From contig NZ_JAIUFY010000014.1 in NCBI RefSeq assembly GCF_020165855.1, positions 496,001 through 560,000 on the forward strand: a stretch of 64,000 nt of DNA. Reading direction: 5' to 3'. The stretch's first letter is position 1, and every line of letters begins with the position of its first letter. The notes under the pieces were generated by a model, which saw only the letters and a program-made list of their open reading frames with translations, was not told the origin of the DNA and made no database searches. The position numbers were made by a program, and so were the translations under genes. Positions 9,107 to 17,349 of this stretch are shown one piece after another. The DNA comes from Celeribacter litoreus (lineage in GTDB: Bacteria > Pseudomonadota > Alphaproteobacteria > Rhodobacterales > Rhodobacteraceae).

Positions 9107-9793
9107 CTAGGGTGAGACGATGACCCCGACGAGAAATGCGACCATCGCGCAGAGCCCGCCGATAAAAAGGGTTTCTGCGACGGCGCGGATTAACCCCTCG
9201 CGCGTCGCCACATGGCGAAGGCCGCCCAGAAGGGCGAGGGCGCTTGCCGTTGCGACGATGGAGGCCTCGAATTGAAGATCGGCGTTGAGACCTAAGAGGT
9301 AGGGCAGGATGGGGATCGTGCCAAAAAGGATGAAGCTCACGAAGGTGATCAGCGCGCGGGGCCAGAGCGCGCCTTGGCCTGGATCTTCGAGTCCCTCAAT
9401 GTGAGTGAGCGTCATCTCCGCCATCAAGCCGGGAGACTTCGCGGCCAAAGACGCCATCGTTGTCGCGTCGAGTGTGGAGAGGCCACGCTCTTTGAGGTGG
9501 TCCGTCAGGGCGCGTATTTGTGTTGAGGCATTTTGCGACAATTGGCGCCTGCGGCGCTGGATCATCTTTCGCGCCGCGCGGGCGGAGAGAAACTCCCCGA
9601 GTCCCATCGAGGTCGCATCGGCAAAGAGGTTCGCCAAACCAAAGAGAAGCACCGCCAAGGTTCCGATTTCCGCCGCGCCGTCCGCATTTGCGCCCGCAAA
9701 TCCCGCAACGATGGCAAAGGTGGTGACGATCCCGTCGTTGCCACCGTAGACAATTTGTTTGAGGTGATCCTTCGCGTGGTTCAAAAGCGGCAT
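9107..9793 (-). CDS. VIT1/CCC1-family transporter
   Basis: A 228-residue membrane protein with five predicted helices. The VIT1/CCC1 signature is clear: KQIVYGGNDGIVTTFAIVAGF near residue 12, then a helix ending SMGLGEFLSARA, a cytoplasmic charged region and three C-terminal helices. Relatives move Fe2+ or Mn2+ out of the cytoplasm or into stores. The compact length and the absence of an N-terminal rubrerythrin domain place it in the simple bacterial group. It is divergent from rplM, across a 240-base AT-rich region. Confidence 0.88.
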   Translation of the reverse strand: MPLLNHAKDHLKQIVYGGNDGIVTTFAIVAGFAGANADGAAEIGTLAVLLFGLANLFADATSMGLGEFLSARAARKMIQRRRRQLSQNASTQIRALTDHLKERGLSTLDATTMASLAAKSPGLMAEMTLTHIEGLEDPGQGALWPRALITFVSFILFGTIPILPYLLGLNADLQFEASIVATASALALLGGLRHVATREGLIRAVAETLFIGGLCAMVAFLVGVIVSP

Positions 9794-9910
9794 GAGGTGG
9801 CCTATGACAGTTCTTTCGGATAAGCCTAGGGAGCCAAACGCGACGCGAATATGACCGAGCGCAAAGAGGAAATCGCGATTTTCGCGACGAAAACATGAAA
9901 ATATATGGGG

Positions 9911-9929
9911 TAAAATAATACCTATTTTA
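9911..9929. repeat. AT-rich inverted repeat between divergent genes
   Basis: TAAAATA-ATACC-TATTTTA is a 7-bp perfect inverted repeat in the AT-rich intergenic region between the VIT1/CCC1 gene and rplM. It could be an operator or an UP-like element of the ribosomal promoter. Confidence 0.3.
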
Positions 9930-9970
9930 TAACGTATTGTTTTTGCTTTGATAATTCAGGTTTATGTCGC

Positions 9971-9998
9971 TTGACTGTGCGCGGGAAATGCTTAGAAC
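9971..9998 (+). promoter_or_regulatory. Candidate sigma-70 promoter of rplM-rpsI
   Basis: TTGACT (9971-9976) and TAGAAC (9993-9998) are separated by 16 bases and lie 38 bases before the rplM start, with AT-rich DNA upstream. This is the expected layout for a strong ribosomal-protein promoter. Confidence 0.5.
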
Positions 9999-10035
9999 AG
10001 CGCCAATCGAATTCCACCCATAAAGGGCAAAGCAA

Positions 10036-10500
10036 ATGAAAACCTTTTCCGCTACTCCCGCGGACGTGGACAAGAAATGGATCATCATCGACGCTGAAGG
10101 CGTCGTTCTTGGCCGTCTTGCTTCCATCGTCGCCATGCGCCTGCGTGGCAAGCACAAAGCGACCTTCACTCCGTCCATGGACATGGGCGACAACGTGATC
10201 GTCATCAACGCTGACAAAATCCAGCTGACCGGCAAGAAACGCACCGACAAGCGCTTCTACTGGCACACTGGCCACCCGGGCGGCATCAAATCCCGCACCA
10301 TGCAGCAGCTTCTCGAGGGTGATTACCCGGAGCGCGTGGTGACCAAAGCCGTTCAGCGTATGCTGCCGGGCGGTAAACTGTCCCGCAAGCAGATGACCAA
10401 CCTGCGCGTCTACGCTGGTGCAGAGCACCCGCACGAAGCTCAGAACCCGGAAGTTCTGGACGTTAAGTCCATGAACAAGAAAAACACTCGGAGCGCATAA
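10036..10500 (+). CDS. rplM: 50S ribosomal protein L13
   Basis: A 154-residue ribosomal protein that binds domain VI and other parts of 23S rRNA early in 50S assembly. The family signature is plain: [38 protein letters not shown], the central [13 protein letters not shown], and [20 protein letters not shown]. Normal length. It is transcribed from its own promoter with rpsI two bases downstream. Confidence 0.98.
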   Translation: MKTFSATPADVDKKWIIIDAEGVVLGRLASIVAMRLRGKHKATFTPSMDMGDNVIVINADKIQLTGKKRTDKRFYWHTGHPGGIKSRTMQQLLEGDYPERVVTKAVQRMLPGGKLSRKQMTNLRVYAGAEHPHEAQNPEVLDVKSMNKKNTRSA

Positions 10501-10502
10501 TC

Positions 10503-10988
10503 ATGGCTGAAGAAATCAAATCCCTCGACGAGCTGAACGCCGTCGCCGGTGGCGAAGCCGTTGCTGAAATCGCTGCGCCCCGTGAACCTGTTCGTGACGA
10601 ACTGGGCCGTTCCTACGCAACCGGCAAGCGTAAAGACGCTGTTGCTCGCGTTTGGATCAAGCCGGGTTCCGGCAAAGTAACCGTGAACGGCAAAGACATG
10701 TCTGTCTACTTCGCCCGTCCGGTGCTTCAGCTGATCGTGAAACAGCCGGCTCAGGTTGCTGGCGTCGAAGGCGAATTCGACGTTGTTGCTACCGTTAAAG
10801 GCGGCGGTCTCTCCGGTCAGGCCGGTGCTGTGAAACACGGCATCTCCAAAGCTCTGCAGCTCTACAACCCGGAACTGCGCGGCGCTCTGAAAGCTGCCGG
10901 CTTCCTGACCCGCGACTCGCGTGTTGTTGAACGTAAGAAATTCGGTAAGCGCAAAGCTCGCCGTTCCTTCCAGTTCTCCAAGCGTTAA
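10503..10988 (+). CDS. rpsI: 30S ribosomal protein S9
   Basis: A 161-residue protein with an acidic N-terminal extension of about 35 residues before the conserved S9 domain. The domain begins at [20 protein letters not shown] and ends in the basic tail [18 protein letters not shown], which reaches the P-site tRNA. The alphaproteobacterial N-terminal extension is common. The start lies 2 bases after the rplM stop, the usual rplM-rpsI pair. A terminator follows 32 bases after the stop. Confidence 0.98.
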   Translation: MAEEIKSLDELNAVAGGEAVAEIAAPREPVRDELGRSYATGKRKDAVARVWIKPGSGKVTVNGKDMSVYFARPVLQLIVKQPAQVAGVEGEFDVVATVKGGGLSGQAGAVKHGISKALQLYNPELRGALKAAGFLTRDSRVVERKKFGKRKARRSFQFSKR

Positions 10989-11020
10989 GCTGCTGCGAAC
11001 AACTGTTCGCCAAATCTTCG

Positions 11021-11053
11021 AAAGGGTCGCCTGTTTGGGCGGCCCTTTTTCTT
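11021..11053 (+). terminator. Terminator after rpsI
   Basis: The stem AAGGGTCGCC / GGCGGCCCTT (one wobble) with a short loop is followed by TTTTTCTTT. Confidence 0.85.
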
Positions 11054-11088
11054 TGTCTTTCCTGTTTGCTGCCACTTGCTTGTTTCCC

Positions 11089-12015
11089 GTGCGCGGCGCC
11101 ATCATACTCCACGCAAACCCGCTACTGGATTTGTATGTTTTGAAACATCCTTACGAGAACCTTCCGGACCGTGCCTTTTGGCGGAGCGGGGTTGTATTTA
11201 CAGACCGTGAGACATGGCCGGACCTGTATGTTCCGTCGACCCTGCTTGCGCAGGATGCAGAGGTGGCCTTGTTCGGGTCGGAGTTTGCGCGCGCTTTTGG
11301 CCAGACGCTTCAGGAGCGGGGTGGGCATGTCGTTTATTCCGAGAGACTGTCGACACCGCGGCAGATGCGAGAGCTCATCGAAGATAGCTTTCTTGAGGCG
11401 GTTCATCCGGCTCTTTTCGCAGAGCGCGACGGGTGTTTTTTCGATCTTTTGCGAAGTGAAATGACACACGACGGCGCTGAGACGCTCCGCGCCGCTGTCG
11501 AAATGCGGCGCGCGCATCTGTCTCGTATGGCCGACCAATTTCATCGCTGCGAGACCCTGATCCTGTCGCTCTGCCAAACGGAGGGGATGATTGACCCCGA
11601 GACCGGTCGGAGTTTCGGAGCCACGGGCGATCTCTTGCCCGCAACCGCAAAGCATCACAGGTTTTCGGCCAAGGAGGTCGCGTCTGACCTCCGGCGCATT
11701 CACAAGATGCTTCGTGCGAACAATCCCCATTTGCGATTGATCCTCATGGTTGATCCCGTGCCGATCACCGAGACGCGGTCAGGGGCGCATGTCCTGTCCG
11801 CAAATACGCGTGCGAAAGCGACCCTGCGTGCTGCCGTCGGTGAATTGGCGATGGAGCGCGGGTCGGTAGACTATTTTCCCGCCTATGAGATGGTCACAAC
11901 CTGGGCCGCTGACGTGGACGCGTTTGAAGATGACCTCAGCACAGTGCACCCCGCGATGATGGAGGCGGTTGTCTCCATGTTTTGTGAGGCGCATGTTGGC
12001 GGTTCAGAGAAGTGA
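11089..12015 (+). CDS. GSCFA-domain protein with variant motif
   Basis: About 308 residues of the GSCFA family: HPYENLPDRAFWRSGV at the N-terminus, then LFGSEFARAF, then PALFAERDGCFFDLLR, LILSLCQTEG, LILMVDPVPIT and VDYFPAYEMVT. The family is a SGNH-hydrolase-like group often found with surface polysaccharide genes; substrates are unknown. Here the name-giving GSCFA reads GSEFA, so the cysteine is replaced by glutamate. The start is unclear: no ATG occurs in frame after the rpsI terminator. GTG at 11089 is used and TTG at 11131 is possible, but neither has a good ribosome site. It is a single gene between rpsI and the transporter operon. Confidence 0.72.
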   Translation: MRGAIILHANPLLDLYVLKHPYENLPDRAFWRSGVVFTDRETWPDLYVPSTLLAQDAEVALFGSEFARAFGQTLQERGGHVVYSERLSTPRQMRELIEDSFLEAVHPALFAERDGCFFDLLRSEMTHDGAETLRAAVEMRRAHLSRMADQFHRCETLILSLCQTEGMIDPETGRSFGATGDLLPATAKHHRFSAKEVASDLRRIHKMLRANNPHLRLILMVDPVPITETRSGAHVLSANTRAKATLRAAVGELAMERGSVDYFPAYEMVTTWAADVDAFEDDLSTVHPAMMEAVVSMFCEAHVGGSEK

Positions 12016-12115
12016 TTGACGCCACATCTGTTTTCGCGTGGATTGCGCTTAACAATGTGGCAGATGCGTGGGGTCGGACGCGTTGATTTATCGCTTGTGC
12101 GAAAAGGCGCTTGCG

Positions 12116-12129
12116 AATTTGATCAAATT
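12116..12129. promoter_or_regulatory. 14-bp perfect palindrome upstream of transporter operon
   Basis: AATTTGATCAAATT is perfectly palindromic and lies 54 bases before the first permease start, in the only non-coding gap before the operon. An operator role is inferred. Confidence 0.4.
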
Positions 12130-12183
12130 GCGGATTGTCTAGTTTGACGTCGAAAGACATGTCAAGATAACGAGGGGATAAGA

Positions 12184-13077
12184 GTGGTGGAAAAGCTACG
12201 TCGCTTTTTCCGGACCGAGAAGGGAACGGGGCTGTTGCTGGTCTCGCCGACGGCGATTTATGCGCTGTTGATGTTGGCTGTGCCGCTGGCGGCCGTTGTG
12301 TTGATCTCGTTCTGGACGCAAAACGGTGTCCGTGATTTCGACACGACGATGACGCTCGCGAACTACAAAGAGGCACTCACCGATCCGCTCTATCGACAGC
12401 TGATGCTGCGGTCCTTGATGGTCTCCGGTCTGGTCACGCTGATCACCGTGCTCCTTGCATTCCCGATTGCCTATTTCGTCTCTTTCGGAGTGAAAGCGGA
12501 GCACAAATCGCTCTGGATCTTCCTGATCACCATCCCGTTCTGGACCTCCTATCTGATCCGCGTGTTCCTCTGGAAAGTGATCCTTGGCTACAACGGGGTG
12601 TTGAACTCCGGCCTGAAAGCCGTTGGTTTGATTGAGGAACCTCTGACCTTCATTCTCTACAACGTGAACGCCGTGATCATCACACTGGCCCACGCCTACG
12701 CGCCCTTTGCGATCCTGCCGATCTTTGTGGCGCTCGAAAAGATTGACCGCTCGCTGTTGGAGGCCGCGCGTGATTTGGGCGAAAACCGTGTGATGACCTT
12801 CCTCCGCGTGACCCTGCCACTGGCTGCACCTGGTGTCGTTGCGGCGGTGCTCATCGTCTTTATTCCGACCATCGGTGACTACGTGACCCCGCGTCTCGTG
12901 GGCGGGCCGGGGGGTCTCATGATCGCGAACATGATCCAGACCCAGTTCCTGCGCCTTAACAATGCGCCGCTCGGAGCGACGCTTGCGGTGCTCGCGATGC
13001 TGATTGTCGCTGTGATTGCGATTGTCTTTGTGATCATCGGCAACCGCGCCGCCGGACAGAAGGGAGCCCGCAAATGA
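12184..13077 (+). CDS. potB: Polyamine-type ABC transporter permease (PotB/PotH-like)
   Basis: A 297-residue inner-membrane permease with six helices. The loop that docks on the ATPase is visible as EAARDLGENRVMTFLRVTLPLAAPG near residue 197. The N-terminus contains SPTAIYALLMLAVPLAAVVLISFW. It would import spermidine or putrescine with the next two genes. The start is a GTG at 12184 behind GAGGGGATAA; a second GTG follows directly. The stop overlaps the next start by four bases. No periplasmic binding-protein gene is adjacent, so the true substrate is not fixed. Confidence 0.87.
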   Translation: MVEKLRRFFRTEKGTGLLLVSPTAIYALLMLAVPLAAVVLISFWTQNGVRDFDTTMTLANYKEALTDPLYRQLMLRSLMVSGLVTLITVLLAFPIAYFVSFGVKAEHKSLWIFLITIPFWTSYLIRVFLWKVILGYNGVLNSGLKAVGLIEEPLTFILYNVNAVIITLAHAYAPFAILPIFVALEKIDRSLLEAARDLGENRVMTFLRVTLPLAAPGVVAAVLIVFIPTIGDYVTPRLVGGPGGLMIANMIQTQFLRLNNAPLGATLAVLAMLIVAVIAIVFVIIGNRAAGQKGARK

Positions 13078-13871
13078 AGTCTCTCAAAGTCTATGCGATC
13101 TTCTACCTAATCTTCCTCTATGCACCGATCTTCCTGCTGCCGCTCTTTGCATTCAACAGTTCGACGGTCATTGCTTTCCCGCTCGACAGTTTCACGACCG
13201 AGTGGTTCACGACGCTTCTGACACTCTCGGAAATGCACGGTGCGCTGCTCAGCTCGCTCAAGATCGCTGTGACCTCGGCAGTGCTCGCGACCAGTCTGGG
13301 CATATTCGCTGCGATGGCGGTCTCCCGCTATAGCTTTCCAGGGCAGAAGGGCATCATGGGCTTCATCATGCTCCCGCTCGTCCTGCCGGAGATCATCGTG
13401 GCGGTGTCGCTCCTGATCGTGATCTTGCGCATGGGGTTCAGCACCGGCGCGTGGTCGGTGATTGTCGGACATACGCTTATCTGCACGCCCTTCGCCATTG
13501 CGATCCTGCAATCGGCCTTTGCCTCGCTCGATCCGTCGCTCGAAGAGGCGGCCTATGACCTTGGCGAGACGCCTGCGTCGACCTTCCGTCTCGTGACACT
13601 GCCGCTCGTGATGCCGGGGATCATTTCCGCGCTTCTGATCTCCTTCACCATTTCCATGGACGAATTTATCATCGCCTTCTTCCTGACGGGCGCGGAGCCG
13701 ACGCTCCCTGTCTATCTCTTCTCGATGATGCGTTTCCCGAAACTTCTTCCGGCGGTGATGGCGCTCGGCACGATCCTTGTCGTGCTCTCCGTGCTGCTCA
13801 TCGTGATCGCCGAATTCTTCCGCCGCCGTGGTGCCAAACGCACCGGCAATGATACCGGGGGCTTCCTCTGA
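13074..13871 (+). CDS. potC: Polyamine-type ABC transporter permease (PotC/PotI-like)
   Basis: A 265-residue six-helix permease that pairs with the preceding one. The ATPase-docking EAA loop reads EEAAYDLGETPASTFRLVTLP near residue 160. KVYAIFYLIFLYAPIFLLPLFAFN is the first helix, and ISFTISMDEFIIAFFLTG is typical of PotC/PotI. Its start overlaps the stop of the first permease as ATGA. The ATPase gene starts one base after its stop. Confidence 0.87.
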   Translation: MKSLKVYAIFYLIFLYAPIFLLPLFAFNSSTVIAFPLDSFTTEWFTTLLTLSEMHGALLSSLKIAVTSAVLATSLGIFAAMAVSRYSFPGQKGIMGFIMLPLVLPEIIVAVSLLIVILRMGFSTGAWSVIVGHTLICTPFAIAILQSAFASLDPSLEEAAYDLGETPASTFRLVTLPLVMPGIISALLISFTISMDEFIIAFFLTGAEPTLPVYLFSMMRFPKLLPAVMALGTILVVLSVLLIVIAEFFRRRGAKRTGNDTGGFL

Positions 13872-13872
13872 T

Positions 13873-14976
13873 ATGACGACCGCTAAAAAAGACCGTAAAA
13901 CACTGATCTCCATGCAGAACATCCAAAAGCACTATGGAGACTACCATGCACTTCGGGGGATCAATCTCGAGATTGGCGAAGGGGAGTTCTTCTCTCTGCT
14001 CGGGCCGTCCGGCTGTGGCAAGACCACGCTTTTGCGGACGATTGCAGGGTTTGAAGACTATGACAGCGGCTATGTCATGATCTCCGGAAACGACATGCGT
14101 GGCGTGCCTGCGAACAAACGCCCCACGAACATGGTGTTCCAGTCCTACGCAATCTTCCCGCACCTGACTGTGGCGCAAAACGTGGCCTTTGGTCTGCGCA
14201 AGTCGGGGATGAGTAAGGCGGAGAAAGCGAAAGCGGCTGAACAGGCGCTCGAAATGGTGGGTCTCAAAGGCTACGGCCACCGCGCGGCCCATGCGCTCTC
14301 CGGTGGTCAACGTCAGCGCGTGGCGCTCGCCCGTGCGCTCGTGCTCAAACCCAAAGTGCTGCTCCTCGATGAACCGCTCTCCGCGCTTGATCGCAAGATG
14401 CGCGAACAGATGCAGGTGGAGTTGATCAAGCTTCAGCGTGAGGTGGGCATCACCTTTATTCTCGTGACCCACGATCAGGAAGAGGCGCTGGTCATGTCCG
14501 ACCGCATCGCAGTCATGTTCGAAGGCGAGATCGCGCAATGTGACGATCCAGAGGTGCTCTATCGCCGTCCGAAATCAAAACGCGTAGCGGACTTTATCGG
14601 TGTGATGAACTTCCTGTCGGCAGAGTGTCGTGTCGAGGATGGGAAGAAGATTGTCAATGTGGCCGGCCTCGGTGAAACCGAAGTCGCCGACGATCAATGC
14701 CCCGAAGGCTTCCCCGACGGCGCTGCGACGGTCGGTTTCCGTCCGGAAACCCTCACGCTCCTATATGAAGGTCAAACGGCAACCCATCGCGAAGCGGCGG
14801 CGACCATTGATGAGGTCGTCTACTACGGTGATATGACCTATTACGACGTTCGCTTTGACGGTGTGGACAAGGCGGTGCGCATCTCCATGCGCAATATCTT
14901 CGGGCGTGACGTGCTCGAGGTTGGCTCCCGAGTCCGTGTGAGCTGGTCCCCGGGCGCGTTGGTGGTCTTCGGATAG
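13873..14976 (+). CDS. potA: Polyamine-type ABC transporter ATP-binding protein
   Basis: A 367-residue ATPase. The order is Walker A GPSGCGKTT, Q-loop VFQSYAIFPHLTVAQNV, signature LSGGQRQRVALARAL, Walker B VLLLDEPLSALD and switch VTHDQEEAL. A C-terminal TOBE_2 domain follows from about residue 280, usual for the PotA/PotG group. The start at 13873 is chosen over an upstream in-frame ATG inside the permease gene, because it is adjacent to the permease stop and has GGGGGC upstream. It is the last gene of the operon and its stop lies 4 bases from the convergent esterase stop. Confidence 0.92.
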   Translation: MTTAKKDRKTLISMQNIQKHYGDYHALRGINLEIGEGEFFSLLGPSGCGKTTLLRTIAGFEDYDSGYVMISGNDMRGVPANKRPTNMVFQSYAIFPHLTVAQNVAFGLRKSGMSKAEKAKAAEQALEMVGLKGYGHRAAHALSGGQRQRVALARALVLKPKVLLLDEPLSALDRKMREQMQVELIKLQREVGITFILVTHDQEEALVMSDRIAVMFEGEIAQCDDPEVLYRRPKSKRVADFIGVMNFLSAECRVEDGKKIVNVAGLGETEVADDQCPEGFPDGAATVGFRPETLTLLYEGQTATHREAAATIDEVVYYGDMTYYDVRFDGVDKAVRISMRNIFGRDVLEVGSRVRVSWSPGALVVFG

Positions 14977-14980
14977 ATCC

Positions 14981-15760
14981 TTAGACGACGCGGCGGATAA
15001 AGCCTGTCAGCGCGGAATCCAGCTTCGGGAATTTTCCGGTGCCGATCTGTCTATTGATCGGGCTATGGCGATAAGCCGACCCATCGAAATGCGCAATCGG
15101 CGCGCCCTCGGCGCGGGCGAGGGCGACAAAGTTCCCAATGGCCTTCGCGTGCCCGCGTGCCCGCGAGTGGATCGCGAGAATAGCGGGGAGAGGGGCCGCA
15201 AGGCGATAGGCCGGGGACAACCTTTCCCACGTGTCTTCATCCGGAAAGGCCTGTCTCACTGGCTTCGGCAGTGTGCCATTGTAGGCCCGGGACAGTGTTA
15301 AAAGGTCCAAAGCCCCACTGTCGTTGAGGATCACGCCCGCAGGACGCGGGTCCCAGCCCGTGAGCGTCGCCATAGCCGCCAGATGCGCGCCTGCGGAGTG
15401 GCCCATGACAATTGTGTTCTCCGGCGGAGCGATGTTTTCAAAGCACCAGTCAATCGCCTGCCGAACCGCGCTGATCTGATCCGGCACGGGTGTTTCGGGG
15501 AGCATCGGGTAATCAATGGATATGAAATGGAGACCCTGTGCTGCTGCCCATTCCGGTTTTGCATCGACCTTGCGACGGCTCCCGAAACGCCACGCGCCCC
15601 CGTGCACATAAATGAGTGCCCCGCGCGCGCCGTCAGTGCGGTAAATGTCGAGCTTGGCTGGTCCATAGGACCTAACCTCGACGCGTGGACCTGCGAAGAC
15701 AGACAAAATGGAGTCAAAGAAGCTCGCGAGAGCCCCGATAATCAGATTGCGACGGTTCAC
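14981..15760 (-). CDS. Alpha/beta hydrolase (esterase, HSL-like)
   Basis: A 259-residue hydrolase with the oxyanion-hole motif YVHGGAWRFG and the nucleophile elbow MGHSAGAHLAA, as in hormone-sensitive-lipase and BD-FAE-type esterases. The late histidine SAYRHSPI probably completes the triad. An N-terminal hydrophobic segment (NLIIGALASFFDSILSVFAG) may be a signal or anchor. The start is a GTG 6 bases after the TetR stop. It is the third gene of a ppk2-tetR-esterase operon, so the regulator may control it. Substrate unknown. Confidence 0.78.
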   Translation of the reverse strand: MNRRNLIIGALASFFDSILSVFAGPRVEVRSYGPAKLDIYRTDGARGALIYVHGGAWRFGSRRKVDAKPEWAAAQGLHFISIDYPMLPETPVPDQISAVRQAIDWCFENIAPPENTIVMGHSAGAHLAAMATLTGWDPRPAGVILNDSGALDLLTLSRAYNGTLPKPVRQAFPDEDTWERLSPAYRLAAPLPAILAIHSRARGHAKAIGNFVALARAEGAPIAHFDGSAYRHSPINRQIGTGKFPKLDSALTGFIRRVV

Positions 15761-15766
15761 TGAGAT

Positions 15767-16396
15767 TTACGCGTCCTTTTCAGCGTCTTGAGGCAGCAAT
15801 CCAAGCCCGCGCAGGTAGATGCCGATGCCTGTTTCCAACAAATCTTCCGGTGGAAACGCGCATCTTGCGCCGGGAGTTCCGCGCGCGAACAATTCCACGA
15901 CACCGTGGCTCATGGCCCAGATATGGGCGGAGAACATCTGCGGCGGCGGGCGATTTTCGGGCGGGATATGTTGGGACAGATCGGTTGCGGCACGCTCCAA
16001 CACCCCGAGCGCACGTGTCGCCGCGTCATTGAGTTCTGGCGTGCGCTGCGTAGAAATCCCGCTTTCGAACATCGCCACGTAATGCCCCGGATATTTGCGC
16101 GCAAAGGCGAGATAGGCGCGGCCCACGGCCTCGAAAGAGGCAAGGGCAGAGGGCTGGCCGCTCTCATAGGCGTATTCAAGAAGGTCGGCGAAGACCTGAT
16201 AGCCCTGACGCGCGATCTCTGCGATGAGGTCCTCGCGGCCTTCGAAATGGCGATAGACGGCGGCGGGAGTCACTCCGGCGGTTTTTGCGGCCTCGGACAG
16301 CGTGAAGCCGGTCGGCCCCTTTGTCTCAATGAGACCAAGAGCGGCCTCGACGAGGGCCTGCTTGAGATTGCCATGATGATAGCCGCGCTTGCTCAT
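15767..16396 (-). CDS. TetR/AcrR-family regulator
   Basis: A 209-residue regulator. Residues 1-60 form the TetR DNA-binding domain: GYHHGNLKQALVEAALGLIE, then FTLSEAAKTAGVTPAAVYRHF. The remaining helical part resembles the WHG-type ligand domain (FARKYPGHYVAMFE). The start at 16396 follows GAGGATGAG inside the end of ppk2, with 6 bases between the genes. It sits between ppk2 and the esterase, so autoregulation of the operon is possible. Ligand unknown. Confidence 0.88.
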   Translation of the reverse strand: MSKRGYHHGNLKQALVEAALGLIETKGPTGFTLSEAAKTAGVTPAAVYRHFEGREDLIAEIARQGYQVFADLLEYAYESGQPSALASFEAVGRAYLAFARKYPGHYVAMFESGISTQRTPELNDAATRALGVLERAATDLSQHIPPENRPPPQMFSAHIWAMSHGVVELFARGTPGARCAFPPEDLLETGIGIYLRGLGLLPQDAEKDA

Positions 16397-16402
16397 ATCG
16401 CG

Positions 16403-17290
16403 TTACTCATCCTCGTCGCCGGTCAAAAAGAACTCCGGCCCGTCCACGATCTTGTCGTCGATCTTGCCCAGGCGTTTTTCGGATTTCCCAGCGTAGTCGA
16501 TCTGGCTCAGAACGGAGCGAATGGCATTCAAGCGCGCGCGGTATTTGTCGTCGGAGCGGATCACAGTCCAAGGCGCCGTCTCTGAATGCGAGCGCTTCAT
16601 CGTCTCGTTGATCGCCGTAGAATATTCATCCCACAGGCTCAGACCTTTGACGTCAATTGAGGACAGTTTCCACTGTTTGAGCGGATCGCTCTCACGGGCA
16701 AGGAAACGGCGCAGTTGCTCCGCACGTCCGACGTTCAGCCAGATTTTGAAGAGCTGGATACCCTCGGACACGATCATGTCTTCAAATTCGGGCAGTTGGT
16801 GAAAGAACTTTTCGCGCTGCGCGTCCGTGCAAAACCCGAACACCTTTTCCACGACGCCGCGATTATACCAGCTCCGGTCAAAGAGCACGATTTCACCCTG
16901 TGTCGGCAGGTGGTCGATGTAGCGCTGGAAATACCACTGACCTGCCTCGCGCTCCGTCGGTTTGGATAGGGCGACCACGCGGGCCGCGCGCGGGTTCAGG
17001 TTTTCGCGAAAGCGTTTGATCGTCCCGCCTTTGCCCGCCGCATCGCGGCCTTCGAACACAACGACGATCCGTTTTCCGGTCTCGCGCACGTCGGTGAGCA
17101 TGCGGACGAGCTCGCGCTGGAGGTCTTTGAGTTCATCCTCATAGGTGCCTTTGTCCATCCAGCGGTCGTAGGGATAGGACGGAGACAGGATGTCTTTTTT
17201 CTTTCCATCCTCAATCGCTTTTCGGATGGAGGCGGGGGCGCTGTCTTGGAAATAGCTCGAAATCGCGCCGTCAAATGGCAGATCACTCAT
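16403..17290 (-). CDS. ppk2: Polyphosphate kinase 2 (PPK2)
   Basis: A 295-residue polyphosphate:nucleotide phosphotransferase. It has Walker [15 protein letters not shown], the [18 protein letters not shown] segment, [15 protein letters not shown] (Walker B and lid arginine) and [26 protein letters not shown]. It moves phosphate between polyphosphate and nucleoside di- or triphosphates in the cytoplasm. The length and single-domain layout fit class I PPK2. The start [14 protein letters not shown] at 17290 is preferred over a longer ORF start at 17323. It is first in an operon with the TetR regulator and esterase. Confidence 0.94.
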   Translation of the reverse strand: MSDLPFDGAISSYFQDSAPASIRKAIEDGKKKDILSPSYPYDRWMDKGTYEDELKDLQRELVRMLTDVRETGKRIVVVFEGRDAAGKGGTIKRFRENLNPRAARVVALSKPTEREAGQWYFQRYIDHLPTQGEIVLFDRSWYNRGVVEKVFGFCTDAQREKFFHQLPEFEDMIVSEGIQLFKIWLNVGRAEQLRRFLARESDPLKQWKLSSIDVKGLSLWDEYSTAINETMKRSHSETAPWTVIRSDDKYRARLNAIRSVLSQIDYAGKSEKRLGKIDDKIVDGPEFFLTGDEDE

Positions 17291-17349
17291 GGCAACGGGT
17301 CCCCGTGTTAATCTGTTTAACACTATAGGTCATTCAAATCCCGATGCAA

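Noticed and set aside
12144-12172. TTGACG-N16-GATAAC as a promoter of the polyamine-type operon
   Set aside because: Transcription would start only a few bases before the GTG start and would cut into the ribosome site, so it is unlikely to be the real promoter.
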